Shown piece after piece: positions 36,620-45,521 of a stretch of DNA of 64,000 nucleotides. The position numbers and the translations under genes were made by a program. The stretch is from Allomuricauda sp. GTDB taxonomy: Bacteria; Bacteroidota; Bacteroidia; Flavobacteriales; Flavobacteriaceae. The DNA lies in assembly GCF_028280385.1 (NCBI RefSeq), contig NZ_JANQLX010000001.1:124001-188000 (forward strand), written 5' to 3'. Below the pieces are notes generated by a model. That model worked only from the letters and a program-made list of their open reading frames with translations. It did not search any database and was not told the DNA's origin. The stretch's first letter is position 1. The number at the start of each line of letters is the position of its first letter.

Positions 36620-37627
36620 ATGCCGCTTAGTTTCAAGTATTTGGTTTTTATTTCGGCTTCAATTTTGATGCTGGTCTTGGCATGTTCATCCAATAGCGGT
36701 GACATGGACCCCTTAACGGACGATGACCCCACACCACAGGCCAGTTGTTCTGACGGAATTAGAAATGGGGATGAGGAAGGTGTTGACTGTGGAGGTTCCA
36801 ATTGCGCAGATTGCCCAACCACTTTGGTCATTCCCGACTCAGGCTACACCACACCAGAATCGTATGTAGGCTATAGTTTGGTTTGGTCCGATGAATTTGA
36901 CGGTGACAGTTTGGATACCGGTAAATGGGACTATCATTTGGGAACAGGATGCCCAAATCTATGTGGGTGGGGCAACAATGAGCTCCAGGCTTTTACGGAT
37001 AGATCCCAGAACCTATACTTTGCCGAGGGGAACTTGGTCATGGAAGCCCGTAGGGAGTTTATTTTCGGAAAGGAATATTCCTCAGCGAGGATCCATACCG
37101 ATGATTTGTTCGAATTTCAATATGGTAGGGTGGATATTCGTGCCAGTATGCCCTCCGCGGCCGGAACCTGGGTGGCGCTTTTTATGCTCAATAAAGAATA
37201 CACCATTGAAGACCCTGGTGCCTATTGGCCCAGTGGGGGCGAAATTGACATCATGGAATATCTGGGGGAGGACAGAAACGATATTTTGGGAACAGGGCAT
37301 TACGGAATCAATTTTCCGGCCAATCACCGGTTCAATTCGGTGCATTTTAGCGCTTTGGACGGCGACCCATTTGACGAGGTATATTATGTTTTTTCCATAA
37401 TTTGGGAAGAAGATAAGATTACCTGGTTGGTCAATGATGTTGAATATCACACCATGACTCCGGAAACCACCCAGGCCAATGGACAACCATATCCGTTTAA
37501 TGATCAATTTTATTTTGTTTTCGCTTTGTCCGTTGGGGGCAATCTACCTAATGTAAACCCTATACCATCCAATTTCCCTACCAATTTATTGGTGGACTAT
37601 GTACGGGTTTTTAAACCGAATGAATAA
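36620..37627 (+). CDS. GH16-family endo-beta-glycanase lipoprotein
   Basis: A 335-residue lipoprotein (VLAC, Cys22). One cysteine-rich motif, DGIRNGDEEGVDCGG (45-59), matches those in the preceding protein. The GH16 domain runs from about 85 to the end with LVWSDEFDGDSLDTGKW, GWGNNELQAFT and the catalytic GGEIDIMEYLG (Glu208, Asp210, Glu213). This is the beta-bulge type site of laminarinase-like GH16 enzymes, which cut beta-1,3 or mixed beta-1,3/1,4 glucans. Where laminarinases usually have a WPAIWM segment, this protein has AAGTWVALFMLNKEY, so specificity may differ. The ATG at 36620 is preferred to the TTG at 36611. Confidence 0.9.
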   Translation: MPLSFKYLVFISASILMLVLACSSNSGDMDPLTDDDPTPQASCSDGIRNGDEEGVDCGGSNCADCPTTLVIPDSGYTTPESYVGYSLVWSDEFDGDSLDTGKWDYHLGTGCPNLCGWGNNELQAFTDRSQNLYFAEGNLVMEARREFIFGKEYSSARIHTDDLFEFQYGRVDIRASMPSAAGTWVALFMLNKEYTIEDPGAYWPSGGEIDIMEYLGEDRNDILGTGHYGINFPANHRFNSVHFSALDGDPFDEVYYVFSIIWEEDKITWLVNDVEYHTMTPETTQANGQPYPFNDQFYFVFALSVGGNLPNVNPIPSNFPTNLLVDYVRVFKPNE

Positions 37628-37645
37628 AAAACTAACCTCCTGAAG

Positions 37646-39199
37646 ATGAACAGCACTTCAAAAAAAACATGGTTTATCGCCTTCGTGGTCTCATTGGGAG
37701 GTTTCCTATATGGTTTTGACGCAGCCATCATTTCTGGGGTCATGAACTATGTTACCCCTGAATTTGACTTAAGTACCCAAGAGCAGGGGTGGGTTCCCAG
37801 TTCGCCCTTATTTGCCGCTATGTTTGCTATGCTGGTCTCGGGTAGGGCCAGTGATGTTCTAGGCAGGAAAAAAATGTTGCTCATCATCGCATTTACCTAT
37901 GCGCTGTCAGCCTTGCTATCAGCTTATGCCACTGGTTTTCATATGCTCTGGATAGCCAGGATGATTGGAGGGGTCGCTTTTGGCGCAGCCTTGGTGATAG
38001 CACCAGTTTATATAGCTGAGGTTTCCACGGCAGAAGCACGGGGAAAGTTGGTCTCCATCCAACAATTAAATATTGTACTTGGATTTTTTGCGGCCTTTCT
38101 AAGCAATTATTACATCAATAATGCCTTTACATCCGGGGCTTCTTCCTTTTTGACCATAACCAATGTGTGGCGGTTCATGCTTGCAGTGGAACTGATACCT
38201 GCGGTACTGTACTTTATACTGCTGTTCTTTGTGCCCAAAAGTCCAAGATGGCTCTTCATCAAGGAAAGGGACAAGGAAGCAGAAAATGTCTTGGCCTCCA
38301 TTCATGGCCGGGAGAAAGCCTCAAAGTTAGCTTCCCACATAATCAAAAGTCTATCAGGAGCCAGAAAAAATAATGATAGAATCCGTTTAAAGGATTTGTT
38401 CAAAAAATCATTGCGTTATGTGATGGGAGTCGGAATCGGCTTGGCCATTTTGCAGCAGGTCACGGGTATCAATGCCGTCTACTATTACGCGACTTCCATT
38501 TTCAAACAGACAGGAATTGGGACCGACGCAGCTTTTGCATCCGGTATTTTACTTAGTCTTACCACCGTTCTCTTTACGTTCGTTGCCATCTTTTTGATTG
38601 ATAAAATGGGTAGAAGACCCTTGCTTTTGATAGGAGTAGGGGGGATTGCGCTGAGTATGATATTGTGCGGCTATGGATTTCAAAATGCTACATATTCTTT
38701 AGAAGCAACCACTATGGCCAACTTGGAGCCAGCTTTGCAGGATAAACTAGGTTCATTTACGTCAGAAGTTTTTGACGATGATGTGAGTTTTAAAAGGGAG
38801 ATGATTGCCATACTGGGATCTCAGGAATATGCTTCAAATGAAGGAGCGATTCTGGAGGCTGCCACCCATATGAATTCCACTTTGGTTTTGGTGGGCATCC
38901 TTGGATTTATTGCCTGTTTTGCCTTTTCCTTAGGTCCAGTGATGTGGGTCATGCTTTCCGAACTTTTTCCTAATCGTTATCGAGGTTTGGCCATAGGCTT
39001 TGTTGGATTCCTAAATGGACTGTCCAGTTGGTTGGTGACCCAGATTTTTCCCTGGGAACTGGCAAATTGGGGGAATGCGGTCACTTTTTATATCTATGGC
39101 GTAATCGCCCTCATCGGATTCTTTGCTTTTCTAAAAACACTTCCGGAGACCAAGGGAAAATCGCTTGAAGAACTTGAAAAAGATTTAATCAAACAATGA
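37646..39199 (+). CDS. Sugar MFS symporter (sugar-porter family, xylose/H+ type)
   Basis: A 517-residue, 12-helix sugar porter with GGFLYGFDAAIISGV in helix 1, GRKK after helix 2, PKSPRWL before the central loop, QQVTGINAVYYYATSIF in helix 7, GRRPLL and a final PETKGKSLEE. An extra segment of about 65 residues (ATYSLEATT to ILEAATHMNST) sits between helices 9 and 10, as in several Bacteroidota xylose/galactose symporters. It should bring monosaccharides or short oligomers into the cytoplasm for the next gene, whose ATG overlaps its stop by 4 bases (ATGA). Confidence 0.92.
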   Translation: MNSTSKKTWFIAFVVSLGGFLYGFDAAIISGVMNYVTPEFDLSTQEQGWVPSSPLFAAMFAMLVSGRASDVLGRKKMLLIIAFTYALSALLSAYATGFHMLWIARMIGGVAFGAALVIAPVYIAEVSTAEARGKLVSIQQLNIVLGFFAAFLSNYYINNAFTSGASSFLTITNVWRFMLAVELIPAVLYFILLFFVPKSPRWLFIKERDKEAENVLASIHGREKASKLASHIIKSLSGARKNNDRIRLKDLFKKSLRYVMGVGIGLAILQQVTGINAVYYYATSIFKQTGIGTDAAFASGILLSLTTVLFTFVAIFLIDKMGRRPLLLIGVGGIALSMILCGYGFQNATYSLEATTMANLEPALQDKLGSFTSEVFDDDVSFKREMIAILGSQEYASNEGAILEAATHMNSTLVLVGILGFIACFAFSLGPVMWVMLSELFPNRYRGLAIGFVGFLNGLSSWLVTQIFPWELANWGNAVTFYIYGVIALIGFFAFLKTLPETKGKSLEELEKDLIKQ

Positions 39200-40794
39200 A
39201 TTATATTCAAAATCCAATACTACGGGGATTTAACCCCGATCCATCCATTTGCCGGGTGGGCGACGATTATTTTATCGCCACCTCAACATTTGAATGGTTT
39301 CCTGGGGTACAGATACACCATTCCAAGGATTTGAAAAATTGGAAACTGATTGCAAGGCCCCTCAATAGAACCTCCCAGTTACATATGAAGGGCATTCCAG
39401 ATTCCTGTGGTGTTTGGGCACCCTGTCTAACTTATGACAAGGGCACATTCTACTTGGTCTACACCAATGTAAAGTCCTTTGACGGGGTTTGGAAGGACAC
39501 CCCCAACTATATGGTCACCACCACCGACATTTATGGTGACTGGAGCGAGCCTATTTATTTGTCCTCAAGGGGTTTTGACGGTTCCCTTTTTCACGATGGG
39601 GCCAAAAAATGGTATGTGAGCATGTTAGTGGACCACAGAAACGGAAGGTTTTTTGGGGGCATTGAGATGCAAGAATACGACCCCATCCAAAAGCAACTGG
39701 TGGGTGATGTCCACTATCTAACAGAAGGGACGGATTTGGGACTCACTGAAGGCCCCCATCTTTATAAACGGGATGGGTATTACTATATCGTATTGGCGGA
39801 AGGAGGTACGGAATATGGCCATGCCATGAGCATTGGTCGAAGTTCCTCCATTTTTGGACCTTATGAATTTCACCCCAAACATCCCTTTATTTCAGCTGCT
39901 GAAAGCGAGGACAACGCACTCCAGAAATCGGGTCATGGCGATTTGGTGGAAACCCAAAATGGGGATTGGTATGCTGTTTTTCTTGTAGGCCGACCATTGA
40001 GTCCAAGAGGAAATTGCACCTTAGGTCGGGAAACCGCTATTGAAGAGGTTATTTGGAAAGATGGTTGGCCTTGGCTCAAAGGAGGCGGACGTGTTCCCAG
40101 GGAGAGAATTCCCCAGCCAAATTTACCGGAGTATACATTTTCCCATAACGGCAGTATTGTCAATTTCGATGTTAATGCCATCCCCATTGAGTTCCAGTCA
40201 CTTCGGATTCCCATGACCGAGGATTGGTGCAGCTTAACGGCACGAAAGGGCTACTTGAGATTATATGGAAAGGAATCCCTGACTTCCCTTCACCAACAAA
40301 GTCTCTTGGCCAGAAGAATCCAAGACTTTCATGTGGTGGCAACAACCGAGGTGGAGTTCCAGCCCCAAAATCTGCACCATATGGCCGGGTTGGTGTTTTA
40401 TTACAATGCAGGACATTATCACTATGTATGCATCACCTCCAATTCAGATGGTTCCAAAAAGATGCTGAACGTCATTTCTTCCGATAACTACAAAATGAGC
40501 TTTCAAGAAGAACTTGCCGATATCACAGGTTTGGAGGCAGTTACCCTAAAAGGTGAAATGAATAGGGATGAGCTTCAATTTTCCTATAGCCCAGATGGTA
40601 AGAGTTTCAGTACGATTGGCAATACACTAGATGCCAGTATTCTATCCGATGATCACGTACGTGATGGAAGAAGTCGTTACCGACCTGCATTTACAGGAAG
40701 TTTTGTGGGAATCTGCTGCCAGGATTTAGCCATGAATGTTCATCATGCGGATTTTAAATGGTTCGATTATAAAGAAATCAAAAAACAATCATGA
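39196..40794 (+). CDS. GH43 beta-xylosidase-type glycosidase, cytoplasmic
   Basis: A 532-residue GH43 protein without a signal. The catalytic triad is visible: Asp15 in GFNPDPSICR (base), Asp128 in GFDGSLFHDG (pKa modulator) and Glu185 in TEGPHLYKRDGYYY (acid). The C-terminal half (about 320-530) is a beta-sandwich of the DUF1349/concanavalin type (MAGLVFYYNAGHYHYVCI) that in XynB3-like enzymes closes the active site. It most likely removes xylose from oligosaccharides after uptake. It is translationally coupled on both sides by 4-base overlaps. Confidence 0.93.
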   Translation: MNYIQNPILRGFNPDPSICRVGDDYFIATSTFEWFPGVQIHHSKDLKNWKLIARPLNRTSQLHMKGIPDSCGVWAPCLTYDKGTFYLVYTNVKSFDGVWKDTPNYMVTTTDIYGDWSEPIYLSSRGFDGSLFHDGAKKWYVSMLVDHRNGRFFGGIEMQEYDPIQKQLVGDVHYLTEGTDLGLTEGPHLYKRDGYYYIVLAEGGTEYGHAMSIGRSSSIFGPYEFHPKHPFISAAESEDNALQKSGHGDLVETQNGDWYAVFLVGRPLSPRGNCTLGRETAIEEVIWKDGWPWLKGGGRVPRERIPQPNLPEYTFSHNGSIVNFDVNAIPIEFQSLRIPMTEDWCSLTARKGYLRLYGKESLTSLHQQSLLARRIQDFHVVATTEVEFQPQNLHHMAGLVFYYNAGHYHYVCITSNSDGSKKMLNVISSDNYKMSFQEELADITGLEAVTLKGEMNRDELQFSYSPDGKSFSTIGNTLDASILSDDHVRDGRSRYRPAFTGSFVGICCQDLAMNVHHADFKWFDYKEIKKQS

Positions 40795-42686
40795 TCCATC
40801 AAATAACAAATAAGGTACTATACAGCTTGATTTCCATCATTATGGGTAGCATGGTGTTCCAGGCCCAGGGCCAGAAATCGTCCCAGGAATTTGACTGGGA
40901 CGGATACGGTGAATGGAAAAATAAAACCGAATATTCCAAGACCTATGTGGTAGACCAAAAACATCCCAATGCCTCCGATTCCAATGAGGGCAGTAGGGCA
41001 ATGCCATTCCTCACAATCAACAAGGCGGCTTCTGTGGTAAATGCAGGGGAAAGGGTTCTGGTCTATGGCGGGGTGTATAGAGAAACCATCAATCCGTTGC
41101 AAGGAGGCACCTCCAATTCCAATATGATTTCCTACGAAGTGGCTCCCGGTGAAAAGGTAGTGGTAAAAGGATCAAGGATTTTGGAAGCAGAATGGAAACA
41201 AAACAAGGTGTATACCGATGTGTTGGCAGACCCATCGCTACAATACACGTGGTCCAGAAGGATTTGGGTGACCACAGTTCCGGACAACTTTTTTGATTCC
41301 GATTACCAACCCTTCAAATTGCCGAATATCTTGCCCGAAGAACACGCATTGATGCCTTGGGCAAACTTGGTCAAGGAAATAGCTCCGTACACTTCCAGGC
41401 GATCATTGGTCTTTCAAAATGGAAAACGAATGACCCAATTAGAGGATTACGGTGATCTTGCCAAATTCCCCGGTTCCTTTTGGGTGGATGTGGATGGAAA
41501 AACATTGCACGTACATGGTTTTGATGGCAAAAACCCCAACACATCCTTAATAGAGATAGCCACCAAAAAACACTTGTTCAAACCCATTAAAGTAGGCTTA
41601 AATTACATTCAACTACGCGGGTTTACTTTTGAACATTGTGCCAATGGCTTTTTGCGCACCAGTACCGGTGCCGTGACGGCTTTGGGTGGACATCATTGGA
41701 TTATTGAAGACAATACCATACGGCAAATTAATTCTTCAGGATTGGAATTTGGCTATTTGGCCTACGAGGCTAATGACCCCAACCCTGAAAATGTGGAGAG
41801 GGACCGAAAAGATAGCCAGGGCTTTATGATCGTGCGCAATAATCATATACATGATTGTGGAACAGCAGGGATTCGGAGCTTTGTGGTAACGGATGGCCGT
41901 ATTAATAACAACCATATACATGATATTGGTTGGCAGGATGCTGAAAATTATTGGGAATGCTCAGGGATTAAAATGTTGGTCACCCACCGCACTTTGGTAA
42001 AGGGGAACCACATCCATAACATTCAAGGCGGAAATGGGATCTGGTTGGATTGGGACATTCGCTATTCCCGGGCCACCCAAAACATAATCCATGATGTACA
42101 GAACATTCAAGGGGGTATTTTCGTGGAAGCCAGTCATTATCCCAATCTGGTGGACAATAATTTTGTTTGGAACATTGACGGCAATGGAATTTATGCCAAC
42201 GATACCGATTACCTAATGGTATATCACAATCTGGTGGCCAACGTAAGTGGAAATGCAGTACATGCCATCGTGCAAACCGATCGCTACCAAAATGGAAGGA
42301 AACTTACTTCAGAAGAGAACCGGGTCTACAACAATATTTTTATTAACACAAAACCATTCCGGTTTAGTTCAGACAGTAATAGGGCAGATCATAATCTGTA
42401 CATCAGTAGTACAGAACCCAATTTTATTGACCCTGCAAATTTTGGAACCGACAAACTGGATGAAAACAGCATATTTAGCAGGATTGCCTTGGAATTTAAT
42501 CGTGATTCCCAATTCTTGTTTTGGGACCCTGCCAAAACCCCAGTTAAAGTTCCAGCGTTAAAGGAGGTTTCCCTGGACTTCCATAACAATCCAAGAAACG
42601 GGGAGACCTTACCGGGACCTTTTGAAAAATTCCATTCACAGGGAATTAGCTTAAACGAAAATCAATCACAAAAAATAAATCCATGA
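40791..42686 (+). CDS. Right-handed beta-helix protein, GH120-like putative beta-xylosidase
   Basis: A 631-residue exported protein (signal MIHQITNKVLYSLISIIMGSMVFQAQGQ). After KTYVVDQKHPNASDSNEGS, a start common to beta-helix hydrolases, it has repeated helix coils (NNHIHDCGTAGIRSF, NNNHIHDIG, KGNHIHNIQGGNGIW). The segment NGIWLDWD (Asp420, Asp422) followed by GGIFVEASHYPNLVDNN (Glu446) resembles the nucleophile and acid/base segments of GH120 beta-xylosidases as remembered. The distance is 24-26 residues. GH43 before it and GH26 after it, both overlapping by 4 bases, fit a xylan role. A PL6/PL-type beta-helix lyase is the alternative, but the typical lysine/arginine pair was not seen. Confidence 0.65.
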   Translation: MIHQITNKVLYSLISIIMGSMVFQAQGQKSSQEFDWDGYGEWKNKTEYSKTYVVDQKHPNASDSNEGSRAMPFLTINKAASVVNAGERVLVYGGVYRETINPLQGGTSNSNMISYEVAPGEKVVVKGSRILEAEWKQNKVYTDVLADPSLQYTWSRRIWVTTVPDNFFDSDYQPFKLPNILPEEHALMPWANLVKEIAPYTSRRSLVFQNGKRMTQLEDYGDLAKFPGSFWVDVDGKTLHVHGFDGKNPNTSLIEIATKKHLFKPIKVGLNYIQLRGFTFEHCANGFLRTSTGAVTALGGHHWIIEDNTIRQINSSGLEFGYLAYEANDPNPENVERDRKDSQGFMIVRNNHIHDCGTAGIRSFVVTDGRINNNHIHDIGWQDAENYWECSGIKMLVTHRTLVKGNHIHNIQGGNGIWLDWDIRYSRATQNIIHDVQNIQGGIFVEASHYPNLVDNNFVWNIDGNGIYANDTDYLMVYHNLVANVSGNAVHAIVQTDRYQNGRKLTSEENRVYNNIFINTKPFRFSSDSNRADHNLYISSTEPNFIDPANFGTDKLDENSIFSRIALEFNRDSQFLFWDPAKTPVKVPALKEVSLDFHNNPRNGETLPGPFEKFHSQGISLNENQSQKINP

Positions 42687-43810
42687 AAAAGGTAATCCTA
42701 TTGATCCTCGCCATTTTGGCATTTGGATGCAAGCAACAGTCAGCAGAGCAAAGTACTGCAGAGTCCGCCATAGAAGCGGTCCCAAAAAGAAAATTGGCAA
42801 AATTTGAACCTCAGGACGGGGAAGTTCTACTGTTCGTAGGGCAGGAATTGGAAGCTGTGGGAGGTTTGGAGGAATACAACGAAGGCTACCTTGATTATTT
42901 TGATAGACCTGCTGGTTGGACCACCTACTCCAACATCAATCCTGGTGAGACATCATTTGGGAGAACACAAGAAGGGCTGGATGGTCTTTTTGAAACCCAC
43001 GATTGGGGTGATAACGACTACAATGCCACCTTGCAGCACAATAGCCCCCAATATGAAATTATGGCCATGGCCATTGGGCTTCAATTTGTGAATCATGAGG
43101 AAAAAGTGGCGGATGGAACCCATGATGAATACATTAACAAGTTGGCCGATTTTCTATTGTCGCTTGGCAAAAGGCCCGTATTTCTAAGAATTGCCTACGA
43201 ATTTGATGGGGACCCTTGGAATCATTACGACCGTGAAGCCACCATCAAGGCCTATAAACGAATTGTGGATATGTTGAGGGCAAAGGGAGTGGAAAACACA
43301 GCTTATGTTTGGCAGTCCACTGGATTTATTTCCGGTCAGGAGCATTTGGAGGGCTGGTATCCTGGGGACGACTACGTGGATTGGTGCGGTGTTTCTTTTT
43401 TTAACAGATGGAAGGAAATTGAAATGTTCGAGTTTGCCCGTAAGAAGGGGAAACCTGTTTTTATTGCTGAAGCCACGCCCACAATTTCCGATTATGGGGG
43501 TAAATTATATGGACTCACCAAGGAAACCCAACTCGGAGACCCGGTTCAGGCAGAAGAAGCATGGCAAAAGTGGTTCATTCCATTTTTTAAGGCCATAGAT
43601 GACAATCCGGATGTGGTGAAGGCAGTACACTATATCAATTGTCATTGGGACTCCCATCCCATGTGGGTCAACAACCCAACATTTAAAGGAATAGACGCTC
43701 GGTTACATTTAAACGATTCCATTAGTTCAAGATGGAAGAAAATTACCTCCCAGCCAAAATATATTAAGTCATCACCGGACTTATACGACAAGCTATACAA
43801 TAACAACTAA
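42683..43810 (+). CDS. GH26-family endo-glycanase lipoprotein, beta-1,3-xylanase-like
   Basis: A 375-residue lipoprotein (AFGC, Cys16). The GH26 fold shows VFLRIAYEFDGDPWNHY with acid/base Glu173 and KPVFIAEATP with nucleophile Glu263. The substrate-side context RIAYEFD differs from the RPxHExxG of beta-mannanases and resembles marine beta-1,3-xylanases of this family (knowledge of the family; not verified by search). It should act at the surface on the polymer and feed SusCD. The ATG overlaps the preceding stop by 4 bases. Mannanase or mixed-linkage xylanase remain alternatives. Confidence 0.8.
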   Translation: MKKVILLILAILAFGCKQQSAEQSTAESAIEAVPKRKLAKFEPQDGEVLLFVGQELEAVGGLEEYNEGYLDYFDRPAGWTTYSNINPGETSFGRTQEGLDGLFETHDWGDNDYNATLQHNSPQYEIMAMAIGLQFVNHEEKVADGTHDEYINKLADFLLSLGKRPVFLRIAYEFDGDPWNHYDREATIKAYKRIVDMLRAKGVENTAYVWQSTGFISGQEHLEGWYPGDDYVDWCGVSFFNRWKEIEMFEFARKKGKPVFIAEATPTISDYGGKLYGLTKETQLGDPVQAEEAWQKWFIPFFKAIDDNPDVVKAVHYINCHWDSHPMWVNNPTFKGIDARLHLNDSISSRWKKITSQPKYIKSSPDLYDKLYNNN

Positions 43811-43811
43811 A

Positions 43812-44522
43812 ATGAGTTCCATGGATATGCAACAATTGGCCGAACAATTTTGGGAAGAAGGGTATATCGTGCTCGAAAACTTTTTTGGGCATGCATTGAT
43901 GGACGAGTACAACCAATTGATTCTAAAACATTATGGGGTCAATCCAGATTGGGAACATACGGATGAGTTTATCTCCAAGTCCGCGGTTGAAGTGATTCCA
44001 TGGTTCCCCTACCGCGAGAACAAACCCTATTTTGACGGAATAGATAAAAACAAAAAATTCAATGAAATCACAGATGCCATTCTTAAGGATGGATGGCAAA
44101 ACCTATACTGTATGATGATGTTTTCCAAAGCTGGGTCCAAGGGGCAGGCATGGCATCAAGATTGCCCGCCAGAGAATCCAAGGAAATTTAATCTCAACAG
44201 GTTGGTGTACACCCATGATATTACGGATGACACGGGTGGTGAAATTGTAGTGATGCCCCAAGCCCATAAAGCTGGGGTTCTTCCCGTTGGGAACCCCCAT
44301 GATGATTTAGAGGGCCAATTGGTATTTCAACCTAAAAAAGGCACGGTGATTTTTTTGCACGGTCACTGTTTCCATAAAGTGATGCCAGTGAAAAAAGATA
44401 GGATATCGTCCAATTTCAGGGCGGTTCCGTTGGGCACACCGGAAAATATAACCGATATATGTGTGTATCGGAACATGCGCTACCGGTTTTCTACGTCAGA
44501 GGTTGTTGAGGAGCGAAGCTAA
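43812..44522 (+). CDS. Phytanoyl-CoA dioxygenase (PhyH) family Fe(II)/2-oxoglutarate enzyme
   Basis: A 236-residue cytoplasmic protein with the facial triad of 2-oxoglutarate oxygenases: His115 and Asp117 in AWHQDCPP, and a distal His (185 or 188) in FLHGHCFHKV. Arg203 (SSNFRAV) is the likely 2-oxoglutarate anchor. The family hydroxylates or demethylates small molecules. It follows GH26 by one base and precedes an oxidoreductase, so the PUL may handle a modified sugar, for instance a methylated one (inference). Substrate cannot be read from the sequence. Confidence 0.82.
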   Translation: MSSMDMQQLAEQFWEEGYIVLENFFGHALMDEYNQLILKHYGVNPDWEHTDEFISKSAVEVIPWFPYRENKPYFDGIDKNKKFNEITDAILKDGWQNLYCMMMFSKAGSKGQAWHQDCPPENPRKFNLNRLVYTHDITDDTGGEIVVMPQAHKAGVLPVGNPHDDLEGQLVFQPKKGTVIFLHGHCFHKVMPVKKDRISSNFRAVPLGTPENITDICVYRNMRYRFSTSEVVEERS

Positions 44523-44530
44523 TTCTGGCC

Positions 44531-45517
44531 ATGAAGCATAAAATACGTTGGGGAATTGTGGGTTTGGGGAGAATCGCCAAACTATTTGCGGAAGACCTTA
44601 AGTTGGTACAAGGGGCAGAACTGGTGGCCGTGGCCTCTAAGAGCAAGGAAAGAGCTCAGGATTTTGCCCATGAATTTGGAGTAGAAAACTGCTATGATAA
44701 TTATGATAGCCTATTTAAGGATGATCAAGTGGATGTGGTATACGTGGCTACACTGCACCATACCCATGCACCCATAAGCATTGCGGCCATGAACTATGGC
44801 AAGCATGTACTTTGCGAGAAACCCGTTGCCATAAATGCCTTGGAAGCGCAGAAAATGGTAGAAGCTTCCAAGACGAACAAGGTATTTTTTATGGAGGCAT
44901 TTTGGACCCGGTTCAATCCATCCATTCGGAAAATCAAGGAATTGGTAGACAGTGGGGAACTGGGTAGATTGAGGTATATCAATGCGGAGTTTACGTTCTA
45001 TAAATTGGACGATGATGTACAGGCGCGCTCATTGAACGTGGACCTTGCGGGAGGTTCCCTGTTGGATATGGGGGTTTATCCCATTTTTTTGTCCTATCTT
45101 ATGTTGGGAAAGCCCCAGGAACTAGTGGCAAAATCAAAATTTTTCGATACGGGGGCGGAAATTCAGACTTCCATGATTTTTGATTACCCCAACGCCCAGG
45201 CGCTACTATATAGTGGTTTTGCCAACAATACAGATATGAAGGCCAAAATTGGCGGAGAGGAAGGTGAAATTTTTATCCATCCCAATTGGCATGAAACCCA
45301 AGGGTTCACCTTGGTTAAGGATGGGTGGAGTAAAGACTATGGATTGCCTACTATTGGAAAGGGATTTACACATGAGATCATGGAATGTCATACATGCATT
45401 TCACAAGGATTTTCCGAGAGCAAAATATGGAGTCATTCAGATTTATTATCACTCATGCAGCTCGTGGATTCCGTTAGGGAATCAGCTGGAATAAGATTTC
45501 CGTTCGAGCAAAATTGA
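44531..45517 (+). CDS. Gfo/Idh/MocA-family oxidoreductase (dihydrodiol/xylose dehydrogenase-like)
   Basis: A 328-residue NAD(P)-dependent sugar oxidoreductase: Rossmann loop GIVGLGRIAKLFAEDL, the family motif CEKPVAIN with the catalytic-site lysine, and MEAFWTRFNPSIRKIKELVDSGELG. The last segment is typical of the dimeric dihydrodiol dehydrogenase/D-xylose 1-dehydrogenase branch. In a xylose-linked cluster, oxidation of a pentose to its lactone is a sensible guess, and an SMP-30 lactonase is encoded 9 kb downstream. It lies 8 bases after the PhyH gene. Confidence 0.87.
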   Translation: MKHKIRWGIVGLGRIAKLFAEDLKLVQGAELVAVASKSKERAQDFAHEFGVENCYDNYDSLFKDDQVDVVYVATLHHTHAPISIAAMNYGKHVLCEKPVAINALEAQKMVEASKTNKVFFMEAFWTRFNPSIRKIKELVDSGELGRLRYINAEFTFYKLDDDVQARSLNVDLAGGSLLDMGVYPIFLSYLMLGKPQELVAKSKFFDTGAEIQTSMIFDYPNAQALLYSGFANNTDMKAKIGGEEGEIFIHPNWHETQGFTLVKDGWSKDYGLPTIGKGFTHEIMECHTCISQGFSESKIWSHSDLLSLMQLVDSVRESAGIRFPFEQN

Positions 45518-45521
45518 CGAC

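Noticed and set aside
40791-42686. PL6-type alginate lyase for the beta-helix protein
   Set aside because: The neighbours are xylan-type enzymes, and the WLDWD/FVEASH segments resemble GH120 rather than the lysine/arginine site of PL6. It is not excluded.
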